Below, one piece after another: positions 31,885 through 40,981 of a stretch of DNA of 64,000 bases. This DNA is from an uncultured Collinsella sp. (GTDB lineage: Bacteria > Actinomycetota > Coriobacteriia > Coriobacteriales > Coriobacteriaceae): assembly GCA_902491765.1 (NCBI GenBank), contig CABUIY010000003.1, positions 1-64,000 on the forward strand, written 5' to 3'. The translations under genes and the position numbers were made by a program. Positions within the stretch are counted from its first letter, which is position 1, and the number at the start of each line of letters is the position of its first letter. Below the pieces are notes generated by a model that was given only the letters and a program-made list of their open reading frames with translations, was not told the origin of the DNA and made no database searches.

Positions 31885-33164
31885 ATGGTCTTAAGAATGC
31901 TTTCCGCATCAAAGAATTGCGCGAAAAGATTCTTTTTACCATAGCTATGCTCGTCGTGTACCGCATTGGTGCGCACGTTCCTGTGCCCGGCATTCCCTTC
32001 CAGGGGATGCTGGGCCTTTTCTCGACCGATAACAATTCGGTCGCCGCAGGTGCTATGGCCCTCCTGAATCTTTTCTCTGGCGGCGCGTTGAGCTATGTGT
32101 CGGTGTTTTCGCTGGGCATCATGCCTTACATCACCAGCTCGATCATCCTCCAGATGCTCCAGGCCGTTGTGCCTTCCCTGCATGAGCTTGCCCGCGAGGG
32201 CGAGGTCGGTCAGACCAAGATCACGCAGTATTCGCGTTACCTCACCCTGGCTCTGGCAATCCTCAACTCCGTGGGTTACCTCTTCCTCTTTAAGAGCTTC
32301 GGCATCAGCTTCAATGGCGCCGGCGCTCCCGAGATCATCTTCGACCTCATGATCGTCGGTACGCTCACCGCGGGCGCTATGCTGATCATGTGGATTGGTG
32401 AGCTCATCACCCAGCGCGGTATCGGCAATGGCATGTCGCTGATCATCTTCGCGAACATCATGGCCGGTCTGCCGCAGGCTATCTTCTCCAGCACCGAGGG
32501 TAACGCCGGTGGCATCATCACCATGGTGATCATCTGCGCCATCATCCTGCTGGTTATCCCGCTGATTGTTTTCCTTGAGCGCGGCCAGCGCCGCATCCCG
32601 GTCTCCTACGCTAAGCGCGTCGTGGGCCGTCGCATGATGGGTGGCCAGACCACCTACCTGCCCATCAAGGTCAACACCGCGGGTGTCGTGCCGATCATCT
32701 TCGCTTCGGCGCTGCTGTACTTCCCGGCTCAGATTGCCGTGTTCTTCCCCGGCATCGGCTGGATTCAGGCAGTTGCCTCCGCGCTTTCGACCGGTTGGCT
32801 TAACTGGGTGCTTAACGTTGTCCTCATTGTGTTCTTCGCGTACTTCTACACCTCCATGGTGTTCAACCCCGATGACACGGCCGATAACCTTAAGAAGCAG
32901 GGCGGCTTTATTCCGGGCGTCCGTCCGGGTAGGGCTACCGCGGCCTACATCAAGAACGCGCTCAACAAGATCACGCTTCCCAGCGCTGTCTTTTTGGCGC
33001 TCATCGCCATCGTGCCTTCGATCATCTTCTCCTTCACGGGTAACCATCTGATCCAGGCATTTGGCGGCACGTCCATCCTCATCATGGTCGGCGTCGTGCT
33101 CGACACGGTCGATAAGCTCGAAGGCCAAATCAAGATGTATGATTACGATGGATTCTTTAAATAG
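31878..33164 (+). CDS. secY: Preprotein translocase channel subunit SecY
   Basis: 428 residues with ten membrane segments. It starts at GTG 31878 inside rplO, behind GGAAAGG. GIMPYITSSIILQMLQ (TM2), WIGELITQRGIGNGMSLIIFANI and the cytoplasmic PDDTADNLKKQGGFIPGVRPG are family signatures. It forms the Sec pore used by SecA (53677). adk follows after 18 bp. Confidence 0.97.
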   Translation: MLNGLKNAFRIKELREKILFTIAMLVVYRIGAHVPVPGIPFQGMLGLFSTDNNSVAAGAMALLNLFSGGALSYVSVFSLGIMPYITSSIILQMLQAVVPSLHELAREGEVGQTKITQYSRYLTLALAILNSVGYLFLFKSFGISFNGAGAPEIIFDLMIVGTLTAGAMLIMWIGELITQRGIGNGMSLIIFANIMAGLPQAIFSSTEGNAGGIITMVIICAIILLVIPLIVFLERGQRRIPVSYAKRVVGRRMMGGQTTYLPIKVNTAGVVPIIFASALLYFPAQIAVFFPGIGWIQAVASALSTGWLNWVLNVVLIVFFAYFYTSMVFNPDDTADNLKKQGGFIPGVRPGRATAAYIKNALNKITLPSAVFLALIAIVPSIIFSFTGNHLIQAFGGTSILIMVGVVLDTVDKLEGQIKMYDYDGFFK

Positions 33165-33182
33165 GCTAGAGGAGGATTGCTC

Positions 33183-33809
33183 ATGAACCTCGTATTGCTC
33201 GGAGCTCCGGGTGCCGGTAAGGGCACCGTCGCACAGGAGCTCGTCGCCGAGTTTGGCGTCGCCCATATTTCCACGGGCGACCTGCTGCGTGCTGCCGTCA
33301 AGGGTGGCACCGAGCTTGGTATTCAGGCTAAGAAGTACATGGACGCTGGCGAGCTCGTTCCCGACCAGCTCGTGATCGACCTTGTCAAGGAGCGCCTTGC
33401 CGCCGATGACGCCCAGCAGGGCTTCATCCTCGACGGCTTCCCGCGCAACACCGCCCAGGCTGTGACGCTCGATTCCGAGCTTTCCGCCATGGGTCGCGAG
33501 ATCGACTGTGCCCTTCTGGTCGATGTGGCCCCCGAGGTCATTATCGATCGTCTGTCTTCGCGTCGCACCTGCCGCGCCTGCGGTTACACCGGCACCGCTG
33601 CCGATGCCACCTGCCCCAAGTGCGCAGGCGAGATGTATCAGCGCGACGACGACAAGCCCGAGACCATCAAGAACCGTCTCGACGTCTACGAGAAGTCCAC
33701 GAGCCCGCTCGTCGACTACTATCGTGGCCAGGGTCTGCTCAAGTCGGTCAACGGTGACCAGGCTCGCGAGACCGTGTACGGGGATGTCAAAGAGGCTCTC
33801 GGTCTATGA
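33183..33809 (+). CDS. adk: Adenylate kinase, zinc-type LID
   Basis: 208 residues from ATG 33183, 8 nt after GAGGAGG; an in-frame TTG six bases earlier is less likely. P-loop LLGAPGAGKGTVAQ, then GFILDGFPRN, and a LID with CRACGYTG...CPKCAGE (from about residue 130) that binds structural zinc. It interconverts AMP, ATP and ADP. It overlaps map by ATGA. Confidence 0.97.
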   Translation: MNLVLLGAPGAGKGTVAQELVAEFGVAHISTGDLLRAAVKGGTELGIQAKKYMDAGELVPDQLVIDLVKERLAADDAQQGFILDGFPRNTAQAVTLDSELSAMGREIDCALLVDVAPEVIIDRLSSRRTCRACGYTGTAADATCPKCAGEMYQRDDDKPETIKNRLDVYEKSTSPLVDYYRGQGLLKSVNGDQARETVYGDVKEALGL

Positions 33810-34594
33810 TCAAGATTAAGTCTGCAACGCAAATCGAGCAGATGAAGAAGGCAGGAGCGCTATCTAAGATGGCGCTCCGCCACGTTGGAGCCATGGTGCG
33901 CCCCGGCGTTTCGACTTTTGAGCTCGATCAGCTCGCGGAGCAGATTATCCGCATGCATGGCGGCACCCCTGCCTTTAAGGGTTACGGCGGGTTCCCGGGG
34001 ACCATTTGCGCATCGATCAACGATGCCGTGGTCCACGGTATTCCCAACCCTGACATGATCCTGCGCGATGGCGATATCATCTCCATCGATACGGGAGCCG
34101 TTGTCGACGGTTGGGTCGGCGATAACGCATGGACGTTTTTCGTCGGCACCCCCACGCCCGAAGCCAAGGCTTTGTGCGAGGTCACGCGCGATTGCCTTAA
34201 GGCTGCCATCGAGCAGGCTGTTCCCGGTAACCATATCGGGGACGTCGGTTATGCCGTTCAGTCCCTCGCCGAGTCTCACGGTTACGGCGTGCTTCGTGAT
34301 TATGTTGGCCATGGCATTGGCCGCGTGATGCACGAGGACCCCAACGTTCCTAACTACGGAAAGAAGGGGAGGGGCGTTCGCCTCCAGGCCGGCATGGTCA
34401 TTGCCATCGAGCCGATGGTTACGATGGGTTCCAACCATGTGAGCACGGGCTCCGACGGTTGGATTGTTACGACCAACGACCACCTGCCCGCCGCGCACTA
34501 CGAGAACACCGTCGCCATTACCAATGACGGTCCGGTGATTCTGACCACGGATGCCCAAGGTGCTTGGTGTTCGCTCCAAGGCGGAGAAATGTAA
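33806..34594 (+). CDS. map: Type I methionine aminopeptidase
   Basis: 262 residues. Metal ligands lie in SIDTGAVVDGWVGDNAWTF, VGHGIGRVMHEDPNVPNYG and IAIEPMV, the order of type I enzymes. It removes initiator methionine. It starts within the adk stop (4-bp overlap), so the secY-adk-map order and coupling are conventional. Confidence 0.96.
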   Translation: MIKIKSATQIEQMKKAGALSKMALRHVGAMVRPGVSTFELDQLAEQIIRMHGGTPAFKGYGGFPGTICASINDAVVHGIPNPDMILRDGDIISIDTGAVVDGWVGDNAWTFFVGTPTPEAKALCEVTRDCLKAAIEQAVPGNHIGDVGYAVQSLAESHGYGVLRDYVGHGIGRVMHEDPNVPNYGKKGRGVRLQAGMVIAIEPMVTMGSNHVSTGSDGWIVTTNDHLPAAHYENTVAITNDGPVILTTDAQGAWCSLQGGEM

Positions 34595-34630
34595 CAAGTT
34601 CCACTTAGTTGTGGAGCCATTACGAAGTTA

Positions 34631-34659
34631 TTACGATGCGTGCATACGTGTTGTAGAAT
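34631..34659 (+). promoter_or_regulatory. Promoter for infA and the alpha operon
   Basis: TTACGA (34631-34636), 17-bp spacer, TAGAAT (34654-34659). It lies in the 104-bp gap after map and would allow infA-rpmJ-rpsM onward to be expressed separately. Confidence 0.6.
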
Positions 34660-34698
34660 ACTCAATCGCTGTCGTTTTCTAGAGAAAGATGATTGCTT

Positions 34699-34917
34699 GT
34701 GAAGAAGGAAGACGCAATTGAGCTCGAGGGTACGGTAAAGGAACCGTTGCCCAACGCCATGTTTAAGGTCGAGCTCGAGAACGGTCATTCGGTTCTGTGC
34801 AACATTTCTGGCAAGATCCGAATGAATTACATCCGTATTCTCCCCGGTGACAGGGTTGTCGTGGAGCTTTCCCCGTACGACCTGACCCGCGGCCGCATCA
34901 CCTATCGCTACAAATAG
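34699..34917 (+). CDS. infA: Translation initiation factor IF-1
   Basis: 72 residues from GTG 34699, the standard length; a TTG six bases upstream would add two residues. The S1-like OB fold includes IELEGTVKEPLPNAMFKVEL and KIRMNYIRILPGDRV. It blocks the ribosomal A site during initiation. Confidence 0.96.
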   Translation: MKKEDAIELEGTVKEPLPNAMFKVELENGHSVLCNISGKIRMNYIRILPGDRVVVELSPYDLTRGRITYRYK

Positions 34918-35067
34918 CGGCACGTATACACGCACTCCATTTCCGACTGCAGGCTTAGCTCAACCTACGGTCGGATTGTGTGTGAAGACCAGCCATAGTT
35001 TTAAACGCCTGCGGCTGGGCGAGTAGATAGTAGGGAAGTAGTTTGAGCGCTACCGAAAGGAAGAACG

Positions 35068-35181
35068 ATGAAGGTACGTCCTTCGGTCAAGAAGATGTGC
35101 GATAAGTGCAAAATCATTAGGCGCCATGGCAAGGTCCTCGTCATTTGCGAGAACCCCCGTCATAAGCAGCGTCAGGGTTAA
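35068..35181 (+). CDS. rpmJ: Ribosomal protein bL36
   Basis: 37 residues: MKVRPSVKKMCDKCKIIRR, then HGKVLVICENPRHKQRQG. The Cys/His zinc set (CDKC, C, H) is intact. GAAAGGAAG precedes the ATG. It sits 14 bp before rpsM, the usual position. Confidence 0.97.
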   Translation: MKVRPSVKKMCDKCKIIRRHGKVLVICENPRHKQRQG

Positions 35182-35195
35182 GAGAGGAGACTACG

Positions 35196-35570
35196 TTGGC
35201 CCGTATTAATGGTGTCGACCTCCCGCGTGAGAAGCGCGTTGAGATCGGTCTGACCTACATTTACGGCATCGGCCGCACCACTGCGACGAAGATTTGCGTC
35301 GAGTGCAACGTTAACGTGGATACGCGCGTTAAGGACCTCACCGAGGATGAGGTTAACGCCATCCGCGATTATATCGACAAGAACCAGATCATGGTTGAGG
35401 GCGACCTCCGCCGTGAGCGCAACCAGAACGTCAAGCGCCTTATGGACATCGGCTGCAATCGCGGCCTTCGTCACCGCAAGGGCCTCCCGGTCCGCGGCCA
35501 GCGCACCCACACTAACGCTCGTACCCGCAAGGGCCCGAAGCGTCAGATCGGTGCTAAGAAGAAGAAATAA
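35196..35570 (+). CDS. rpsM: Ribosomal protein uS13
   Basis: 124 residues from a TTG start after GAGAGGAGA. ARINGVDLPREKRVEIGLTY and RHRKGLPVRGQRTHTNARTRKG are diagnostic. It contacts P-site tRNA and the inter-subunit bridges. Confidence 0.96.
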   Translation: MARINGVDLPREKRVEIGLTYIYGIGRTTATKICVECNVNVDTRVKDLTEDEVNAIRDYIDKNQIMVEGDLRRERNQNVKRLMDIGCNRGLRHRKGLPVRGQRTHTNARTRKGPKRQIGAKKKK

Positions 35571-35584
35571 GGAGCGCTAGATAG

Positions 35585-35989
35585 ATGGCTACTGCTAAGA
35601 AGAACGTTCGCGCTGCCCGTCTGAAGCGCGCGGACCGTAAGAACATTTCCGTGGGCCAGGCTCACATTCGTTCTACGTTCAACAACACGATCGTTTCGAT
35701 CACCGATCCCCAGGGCAACGTCATTTCCTGGAAGTCGGCTGGCCAGGTGGGCTTCAAGGGCTCCCGTAAGTCCACGCCGTTCGCTGCCCAGATGGCTGCC
35801 GAGGCTGCTGCCAAGCAGGCCATGGAGCACGGTATGAAGAAGGTTTCCGTCTTCGTCAAGGGCCCCGGCTCCGGTCGTGAGACCGCCATCCGCTCCCTCC
35901 AGGCTGCTGGCCTCGAGGTCTCGAGCATCCAGGACAAGACCCCCATTCCGCACAACGGCTGCCGCCCCAAGAAGCGTCGCCGCGTGTAA
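35585..35989 (+). CDS. rpsK: Ribosomal protein uS11
   Basis: 134 residues. AHIRSTFNNTIVSITDPQGN and VKGPGSGRETAIRSLQAAGLE are family signatures, with the basic GCRPKKRRRV tail. It forms part of the 30S platform. It starts 14 bp after rpsM. Confidence 0.97.
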   Translation: MATAKKNVRAARLKRADRKNISVGQAHIRSTFNNTIVSITDPQGNVISWKSAGQVGFKGSRKSTPFAAQMAAEAAAKQAMEHGMKKVSVFVKGPGSGRETAIRSLQAAGLEVSSIQDKTPIPHNGCRPKKRRRV

Positions 35990-36008
35990 CTGAAAGGATC
36001 GTATCAAT

Positions 36009-36605
36009 ATGGCAATCGACAGGACTCCTGTTCTTAAGCGCTGCCGTCAGCTCGGGATCGATCCCGCTGAGCTCGGTTACAGCAGCAAGAAGGAATCTAT
36101 CCGTCAGCCCAAGCGCCGTCGCAAGGAATCTGAGTACGGCATGCAGCTGCGCGAGAAGCAGAAGGTCAAGTTCATCTATGGCGTTCTGGAGAAGCAGTTC
36201 CACGGCTACTTCAACAAGGCCCGTAAGATGAACGGCGTCACCGGTGAGAACCTCATGATCATTCTTGAGTCTCGCCTCGACAACGTCGTCTTCCGTCTTG
36301 GCTTCGCCCGCACCCGCAAAGAGGCTCGTCAGTCCGTCCGTCACGGTCACTTCACCGTGAACGGCAAGCGCGTGGACATCCCGTCCTACCGCGTCAAGGC
36401 CGGCGACGTCGTCGCTGTCGGCGAGAAGTTCCGTGACCTCCTCCCCATCAAGGAAGCTCTGATTTCCTCCGAGCGCTTTGAGGTCCCTGGCTGGCTCGAG
36501 GTCGATATCGAGAAGCTGTCTGGTAACGTGCTCGCTCTGCCGACGCGTGAGCAGATCAGCGGTGATATCAACGAGCAGCTCATCGTCGAGCTCTACTCTA
36601 AGTAG
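36009..36605 (+). CDS. rpsD: Ribosomal protein uS4
   Basis: 198 residues. The S4 RNA-binding domain (LESRLDNVVFRLGFARTRKE, then RHGHFTVNGKRVDIPSYRV) is plain. It nucleates 30S assembly and in E. coli represses the alpha operon. No N-terminal zinc-type Cys set is present. Confidence 0.97.
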   Translation: MAIDRTPVLKRCRQLGIDPAELGYSSKKESIRQPKRRRKESEYGMQLREKQKVKFIYGVLEKQFHGYFNKARKMNGVTGENLMIILESRLDNVVFRLGFARTRKEARQSVRHGHFTVNGKRVDIPSYRVKAGDVVAVGEKFRDLLPIKEALISSERFEVPGWLEVDIEKLSGNVLALPTREQISGDINEQLIVELYSK

Positions 36606-36637
36606 TCCATCCGGGCTGCTGAGGCTGGAGGTAATAC

Positions 36638-37579
36638 ATGTCAGAATTCATTAGGCCTCAGGTTCAGGTCGAAGAGATCAACGAGACGTCTGCTCGTGTC
36701 TCCGTCGAGCCGCTCGAGCGTGGCTACGGCGATACGCTGGGTAACTCCCTTCGTCGCGTTCTTCTGTCCTCGCTCGAGGGTGCCGCCGTCGAGGCTATTC
36801 AGATCGATGGCGCGCAGCACGAGTTCATGACCATCCCTAACATGGTCGAGGATGTCACCGACATCGTCCTGAATGTCAAGGGTCTTGTCTTCAGGGCTCT
36901 CGGCACGACCGACGAGGCGACCGCCACCATTTCGGTTGACGGCCCCTGCGAGGTCACCGGTGCGGACTTCTTTATTCCGTCCGAGTTTGAGCTGGTCAAC
37001 CCCGAGCAGCACATCGCTACGCTCACCGAGGGTGGCCATCTCACCATGAGCATGCGCATCGGCTATGGCCGCGGCTATGTTTCTGGCGAGGCCAACAAAC
37101 GCGACAACGATCCCATCGGTGTGATCCACGTCGACTCGCTGTACTCGCCGGTTTCCCGTTGCGCCAAGCTCGTTGAGGCTTGCCGTGTCGGTCAGCACAC
37201 CGACTACGACCGCCTTGTCCTCGAGATCGAGACCAACGGCTCCATCGCCCCGCGCGACGCCGTGGTCCAGGCTGCCAATATCATTAACCAGCATATGGCT
37301 GCCTTTATGAACCTTGCCGAGACCCCCGAGGTCGAGGAGGAGGCTTCGATCTTCGCTCCCGAGGTCACCAACGACAACGCTGAGCTGGACAAGCAGATCG
37401 AGGATCTGGACCTTTCCGTCCGTTCTTACAACTGCCTTAAGCGCGCCAGCATTCACTCGGTCCGTCAGCTCGTTGAGTTCTCGGAGAACGATTTGCTCAA
37501 CATCCGTAACTTCGGTGTTAAGTCGATCGAGGAAGTGAAGGACAAGCTTGAGTCCATGGGCCTGAGCCTGAAGGCTTAA
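36638..37579 (+). CDS. rpoA: RNA polymerase alpha subunit
   Basis: 313 residues. The N-terminal dimerisation domain (ERGYGDTLGNSLRRVLLSSLEGAA) and C-terminal DNA-binding domain (LDLSVRSYNCLKRASIHSV, then LLNIRNFGVKSIEEVKDKL) are both complete. The usual position between rpsD and rplQ is kept. TGGAGGT precedes the start. Confidence 0.97.
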   Translation: MSEFIRPQVQVEEINETSARVSVEPLERGYGDTLGNSLRRVLLSSLEGAAVEAIQIDGAQHEFMTIPNMVEDVTDIVLNVKGLVFRALGTTDEATATISVDGPCEVTGADFFIPSEFELVNPEQHIATLTEGGHLTMSMRIGYGRGYVSGEANKRDNDPIGVIHVDSLYSPVSRCAKLVEACRVGQHTDYDRLVLEIETNGSIAPRDAVVQAANIINQHMAAFMNLAETPEVEEEASIFAPEVTNDNAELDKQIEDLDLSVRSYNCLKRASIHSVRQLVEFSENDLLNIRNFGVKSIEEVKDKLESMGLSLKA

Positions 37580-37609
37580 TGCTTCGCATATTTGAGGAGA
37601 AACTAGACC

Positions 37610-38077
37610 ATGCGTCATAACGTTAAGAAGGGCCTGAAGCTCGGCACCGATGCGAGCCACACCAAGGCCATGAAGAAGAGCCTTGCTAAGGCCCTCTTCG
37701 AGAACGACCGCATCAAGACCACCGAGACCCGCGCTAAGGCGCTGCGTTCGGTCGTCGATCCGATCATCACCTGGGCCAAGAAGGGCGACCTGCACTCTCG
37801 TCGTCTGGCTATCGCCAAGCTCGGCGATAAGCAGCTCGTTGCCGAGATCTTCGACAAGGCTGCTCAGGGCATGTGGCAGGACCGCAACGGCGGTTACACC
37901 CGCATCATGAAGCTCGGTAACCGCAAGGGCGACAACGCTCCCATCGTTATCATGGAGCTCGTCACCGAGCCTTGCACGCCTAAGGCTAAGAAGGCTGCTC
38001 CGGCCCCCAAGAAGGCCGCTGCTCCCAAGAAGGTCGAGGCTGTCGAGGAGGCTCCTGCTGAGGAGACCGCTGAGTAG
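37610..38077 (+). CDS. rplQ: Ribosomal protein bL17 with alanine/lysine-rich tail
   Basis: 155 residues against ~115-130 for many bacteria. The core (MRHNVKKGLKLGTDASHTKAM, then FDKAAQGMWQDRNGGYTRIMK) ends near residue 120. A low-complexity extension KAKKAAPAPKKAAAPKKVEA and an acidic end follow. Ends in a strong terminator at 38104. Confidence 0.95.
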   Translation: MRHNVKKGLKLGTDASHTKAMKKSLAKALFENDRIKTTETRAKALRSVVDPIITWAKKGDLHSRRLAIAKLGDKQLVAEIFDKAAQGMWQDRNGGYTRIMKLGNRKGDNAPIVIMELVTEPCTPKAKKAAPAPKKAAAPKKVEAVEEAPAEETAE

Positions 38078-38103
38078 ACAATCCGTCTGCATAGGCTATA
38101 TTC

Positions 38104-38134
38104 GAGGGGTACGTTCGCGTACCCCTCTTTTTTT
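38104..38134 (+). terminator. Intrinsic terminator of the rpoA-rplQ operon
   Basis: GAGGGGTACG and CGTACCCCTC form a perfect 10-bp stem with a TTCG tetraloop, followed by seven T's. It is one of the clearest terminators in the window. Confidence 0.95.
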
Positions 38135-38169
38135 GTCGCGATACCGTTGCTTGTTTGTTGGGAGCGCCC

Positions 38170-38994
38170 ATGACTGCGCCGTCTGATTTCAATTCGATTT
38201 CCGAGCTTGACGCCACACTCGTATTTCGCGTGGCCTATGATGGCTCGTCGTATAGCGGATTTGCCGAGCAGCCGGGACAGACGACGGTTGCAGGTGAGCT
38301 ACGTCGAGCTATTGAGACGCTCCTGCGCCGTCCGATCGACCTGACGTGTGCGGGACGTACCGATGCCGGCGTGCATGCGGTGGCACAGTTTATCAGCGTG
38401 CCCGTAACGGACGCTGAGTTGGCTTTGACGCGCCGTAGGTGGCTGAGGGCCATGGATGCCCTCCTGCCCAAAGATATCGCCATAAACGAGGTCTACAAGG
38501 CCCGTAAAGGCTTTTCTGCACGCTTTGATGCGCGTTCCCGTACGTATACGTACCGTATTGCCGATCGCGACGCGCGCCCTGTGCTTTCGCGCGGTGCGGT
38601 GTGGTGGCATCGCTACCCATTGGATGTTGAGGCGATGTCTGCGGCCTGTCCCGCGCTGCTGGGCGAGCAGGACTTCAAGAGCTTTTGCAAGGTGGCGTCT
38701 GCCGTGGGCAAGCCCACGCACCGCTGCGTGATGCGTGCCGAGTTTGGCCATGAGGTTGCGTTTGGCGAGGACATCCTGACGTTTACCATCGAGGGCAATG
38801 CGTTTCTGCATTCGATGGTCCGCACGATCGTGGGCACGCTTGTCGAGATTGGCATGCATCGCCGTGAACCCGAGTGGATGCGCGAGGTCATCGATGCTTG
38901 CGACCGTACCGCTGCGGGCCCCACGGCTCCTGCCTGCGGCCTTACGTTTATGGGCGTGGATTACGATCTCGCCGAGCTTATCGTGCTCGACTAG
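38170..38994 (+). CDS. truA: tRNA pseudouridine(38-40) synthase
   Basis: 274 residues from ATG 38170 after GGGAGCG. The catalytic Asp sits in CAGRTDAGVHAVAQF (about residue 65). FSARFDARSRTYTYRI and FLHSMVRTIVGTLVEIG are conserved TruA blocks. It modifies the tRNA anticodon stem. Its place after rplQ is common in Gram-positives. Confidence 0.95.
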   Translation: MTAPSDFNSISELDATLVFRVAYDGSSYSGFAEQPGQTTVAGELRRAIETLLRRPIDLTCAGRTDAGVHAVAQFISVPVTDAELALTRRRWLRAMDALLPKDIAINEVYKARKGFSARFDARSRTYTYRIADRDARPVLSRGAVWWHRYPLDVEAMSAACPALLGEQDFKSFCKVASAVGKPTHRCVMRAEFGHEVAFGEDILTFTIEGNAFLHSMVRTIVGTLVEIGMHRREPEWMREVIDACDRTAAGPTAPACGLTFMGVDYDLAELIVLD

Positions 38995-39155
38995 GGGAGG
39001 GCTCGGCGCGTCGTGCGTCGGCACCTGTCATCTGTGGGCTGCGCGTGTGCAACATCTGTTCTTGGCGTGCAATACAACCGGTGTCTCATTGCTTTTATTG
39101 CCGGGGTGTACCATGAACGACAGTTTGATTCACTGCTGTCGAGAGGACGGATAAC

Positions 39156-40196
39156 TTGGTTCGACGTGGCTCGCATCCGCGACTTTCGGTGATCCTTGTG
39201 GTAGAAGGTTCGCCCAGCTATGCGATGCGTGCGCTCGAGAGTATCCAGAACCAAGACCTCTACGATTTGCAGATTGTCGTTGTCTGCCGCGATGCTGCGC
39301 CCGGTGTGCGCCATTCGCTTCAAGTTGCTGCCGACAGGGACATCCATATTGATTTGATTGACGTCGAGGACGCGAAGCGCGGCGCTTGTCTTCGTGCCGG
39401 TTTTGCTGCCTCGCGCGGCTCTCAAATCATCGCTATGAACGCCGATGAGTGGTTTGCTCCGCAGTCCCTTTCCAAGATGGTCAATATCGCGTGCGATACT
39501 ACGGCAGACATAGTGCTCCCCACGGTGTCGCTCGACCGCTATGATGCACATCGAGAGCGCCATTCGCGCGTCTTGGATGCTGCTCATATTTCCATTGATA
39601 GCAAATCTTCGATGGTGGCCGGGCTGCCTCAGTTGATTTTAGGCGGCCTAGTCGTTCAGACCTCTGGTGTGATGTACAGCCGCTCGCTGTTTGAGGCATG
39701 CCTTTTGTGCGACAAGGTGTTTCGCACAGTTGGGTTTATGGCATGCGCGCTTTCGCAGACACGATGCGTGTCCGGCTGCGGCGATGCTTGTTTCCACACG
39801 GCGGCACCTAAACTTACAGATGCCTTTGATCCCACCATGTATGCCAAGGTATCCGATGACACTCGAGCGCTCGACGAGCTTGCGGACTCACTCTCGGAAG
39901 CAGACAGCGGTGGTCGGCTCAAGCTGGCAAGCCAAAAGTTCTACTTTGCCGGACTGGTCGCCTGCATCGAGAATTTGTGTCTGAGCCCGCATGGGGTGTC
40001 GTCAATCGAGCGTTCCGCCCGCATGCGTGATATGCTCGATGCGCCTCGAACCCGTCAGATGGTCGCCGCGCTCAAGGATAACCATCGGGGGCTCGGTCTG
40101 TTGTTTGGGCCGATCGCCAGCGCCAAGCCCGCGCGCTGCGTGATGTGTACGCATCTGGCAGCTTTTCTTAACCGGACGGGCGCAAAAACCGCCTAA
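39156..40196 (+). CDS. Glycosyltransferase family 2-like protein
   Basis: 346 residues from a TTG start after GAGAGGA. The N-terminal GT-A-like domain has LSVILVVEGSPSYAMRALESI, LQIVVVCRDA and SQIIAMNADEWFAP, which aligns with the nucleotide-sugar Asp region but lacks a clean DxD. The C-terminal half is Cys-rich and not recognised. It could be cell-surface glycan related or a divergent, possibly inactive, member. It is a single gene between truA and argR. Confidence 0.65.
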   Translation: MVRRGSHPRLSVILVVEGSPSYAMRALESIQNQDLYDLQIVVVCRDAAPGVRHSLQVAADRDIHIDLIDVEDAKRGACLRAGFAASRGSQIIAMNADEWFAPQSLSKMVNIACDTTADIVLPTVSLDRYDAHRERHSRVLDAAHISIDSKSSMVAGLPQLILGGLVVQTSGVMYSRSLFEACLLCDKVFRTVGFMACALSQTRCVSGCGDACFHTAAPKLTDAFDPTMYAKVSDDTRALDELADSLSEADSGGRLKLASQKFYFAGLVACIENLCLSPHGVSSIERSARMRDMLDAPRTRQMVAALKDNHRGLGLLFGPIASAKPARCVMCTHLAAFLNRTGAKTA

Positions 40197-40202
40197 ACGG
40201 CT

Positions 40203-40240
40203 CATTTCGAAACAAACTTGCATAGAATTGTTTCGAAATG
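40203..40240. promoter_or_regulatory. 13-bp inverted repeat upstream of argR
   Basis: CATTTCGAAACAA (40203-40215) and TTGTTTCGAAATG (40228-40240) are exact inverted copies; each contains the palindrome TTTCGAAA. It lies 6 bp after the glycosyltransferase stop and 89 bp before argR. It could be a two-site operator or a transcript-end hairpin. Confidence 0.6.
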
Positions 40241-40328
40241 CGTTCTTATACACAAAAGCCTTCAAATAGCGTTAAACTATTCAATCACTGATTGATTGTC
40301 TCCGCCATCTTTTGGAGAGAGGGTTTGT

Positions 40329-40766
40329 ATGGCTAAAAAACGCAATGGGCGCCAGGATGCCATTAGAGATATTGTGCGCAATAAGGACGTCCGAACGCAG
40401 CGCGTGCTGGTCGATGAGCTCCGTGCTATGGGCTTTGATTGCACGCAGGCGACTGTCTCTCGCGATATTGCCGACATGGGGCTGCGTAAGCTCCCCGAGG
40501 GTATCTATGTTCTGGCAGAGGACCTGCACCTGCAGCGTATGCTTTCCGAGCTCGTAACGGGCGTTCTGCGTACCGATAATCTGGTTATGATTAAGGCTCA
40601 ACCTGGCACGGCTTCCGGCATCGCCGCCGCCGTTGATGCGGCAGAGTTGCCCGATGTGCTTGGCTCGCTTGCCGGCAACGATACGATTTTGGTTATTGCC
40701 CAGACGGCCGAGGACGGCGAGCGTCTTGAGGCGCTGATCAATAAGCTGAGCAATTCTCGCAAGTAG
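40329..40766 (+). CDS. argR: Arginine repressor ArgR
   Basis: 145 residues from ATG 40329 after GGAGAGAG. The winged-helix N-terminus (VDELRAMGFDCTQATVSRDIADMGLRKL) and the arginine-binding hexamer domain (PGTASGIAAAVDAAELPDVLG) with GNDTILVIA are clear. It would sense arginine and repress biosynthesis. No arg operon is adjacent. Confidence 0.93.
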   Translation: MAKKRNGRQDAIRDIVRNKDVRTQRVLVDELRAMGFDCTQATVSRDIADMGLRKLPEGIYVLAEDLHLQRMLSELVTGVLRTDNLVMIKAQPGTASGIAAAVDAAELPDVLGSLAGNDTILVIAQTAEDGERLEALINKLSNSRK

Positions 40767-40817
40767 GGGAGTAGTGGCGCTGCTACTGCGCCGATTGTTG
40801 CTATAGGTAATTGCCGA

Positions 40818-40846
40818 GGGCGTTGACGAAGGTCGGCGCCCTTTTT
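40818..40846 (+). terminator. Intrinsic terminator of argR
   Basis: GGGCG (40818-40822) pairs with CGCCC (40837-40841), then five T's. Confidence 0.75.
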
Positions 40847-40925
40847 GCATGCCAGTGCCTGTTGCCCTATCGGTCCTGTAGCCGGTGAGGTCGCGGCATC
40901 TTGTGGCATCTGCCGAAATAAAGAA

Positions 40926-40957
40926 GCGCCCGAGCAGCGTGCGTGCTGCTCGGGCGC
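40926..40957 (-). terminator. Terminator of the class A PBP gene
   Basis: On the minus strand GCGCCCGAGCAGC pairs with GCTGCTCGGGCGC, followed by TTCTTTATTT. It lies 25 bp beyond the PBP stop. Confidence 0.85.
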
Positions 40958-40981
40958 CTTGGTGTCAGTCGTCCTGTGCGC

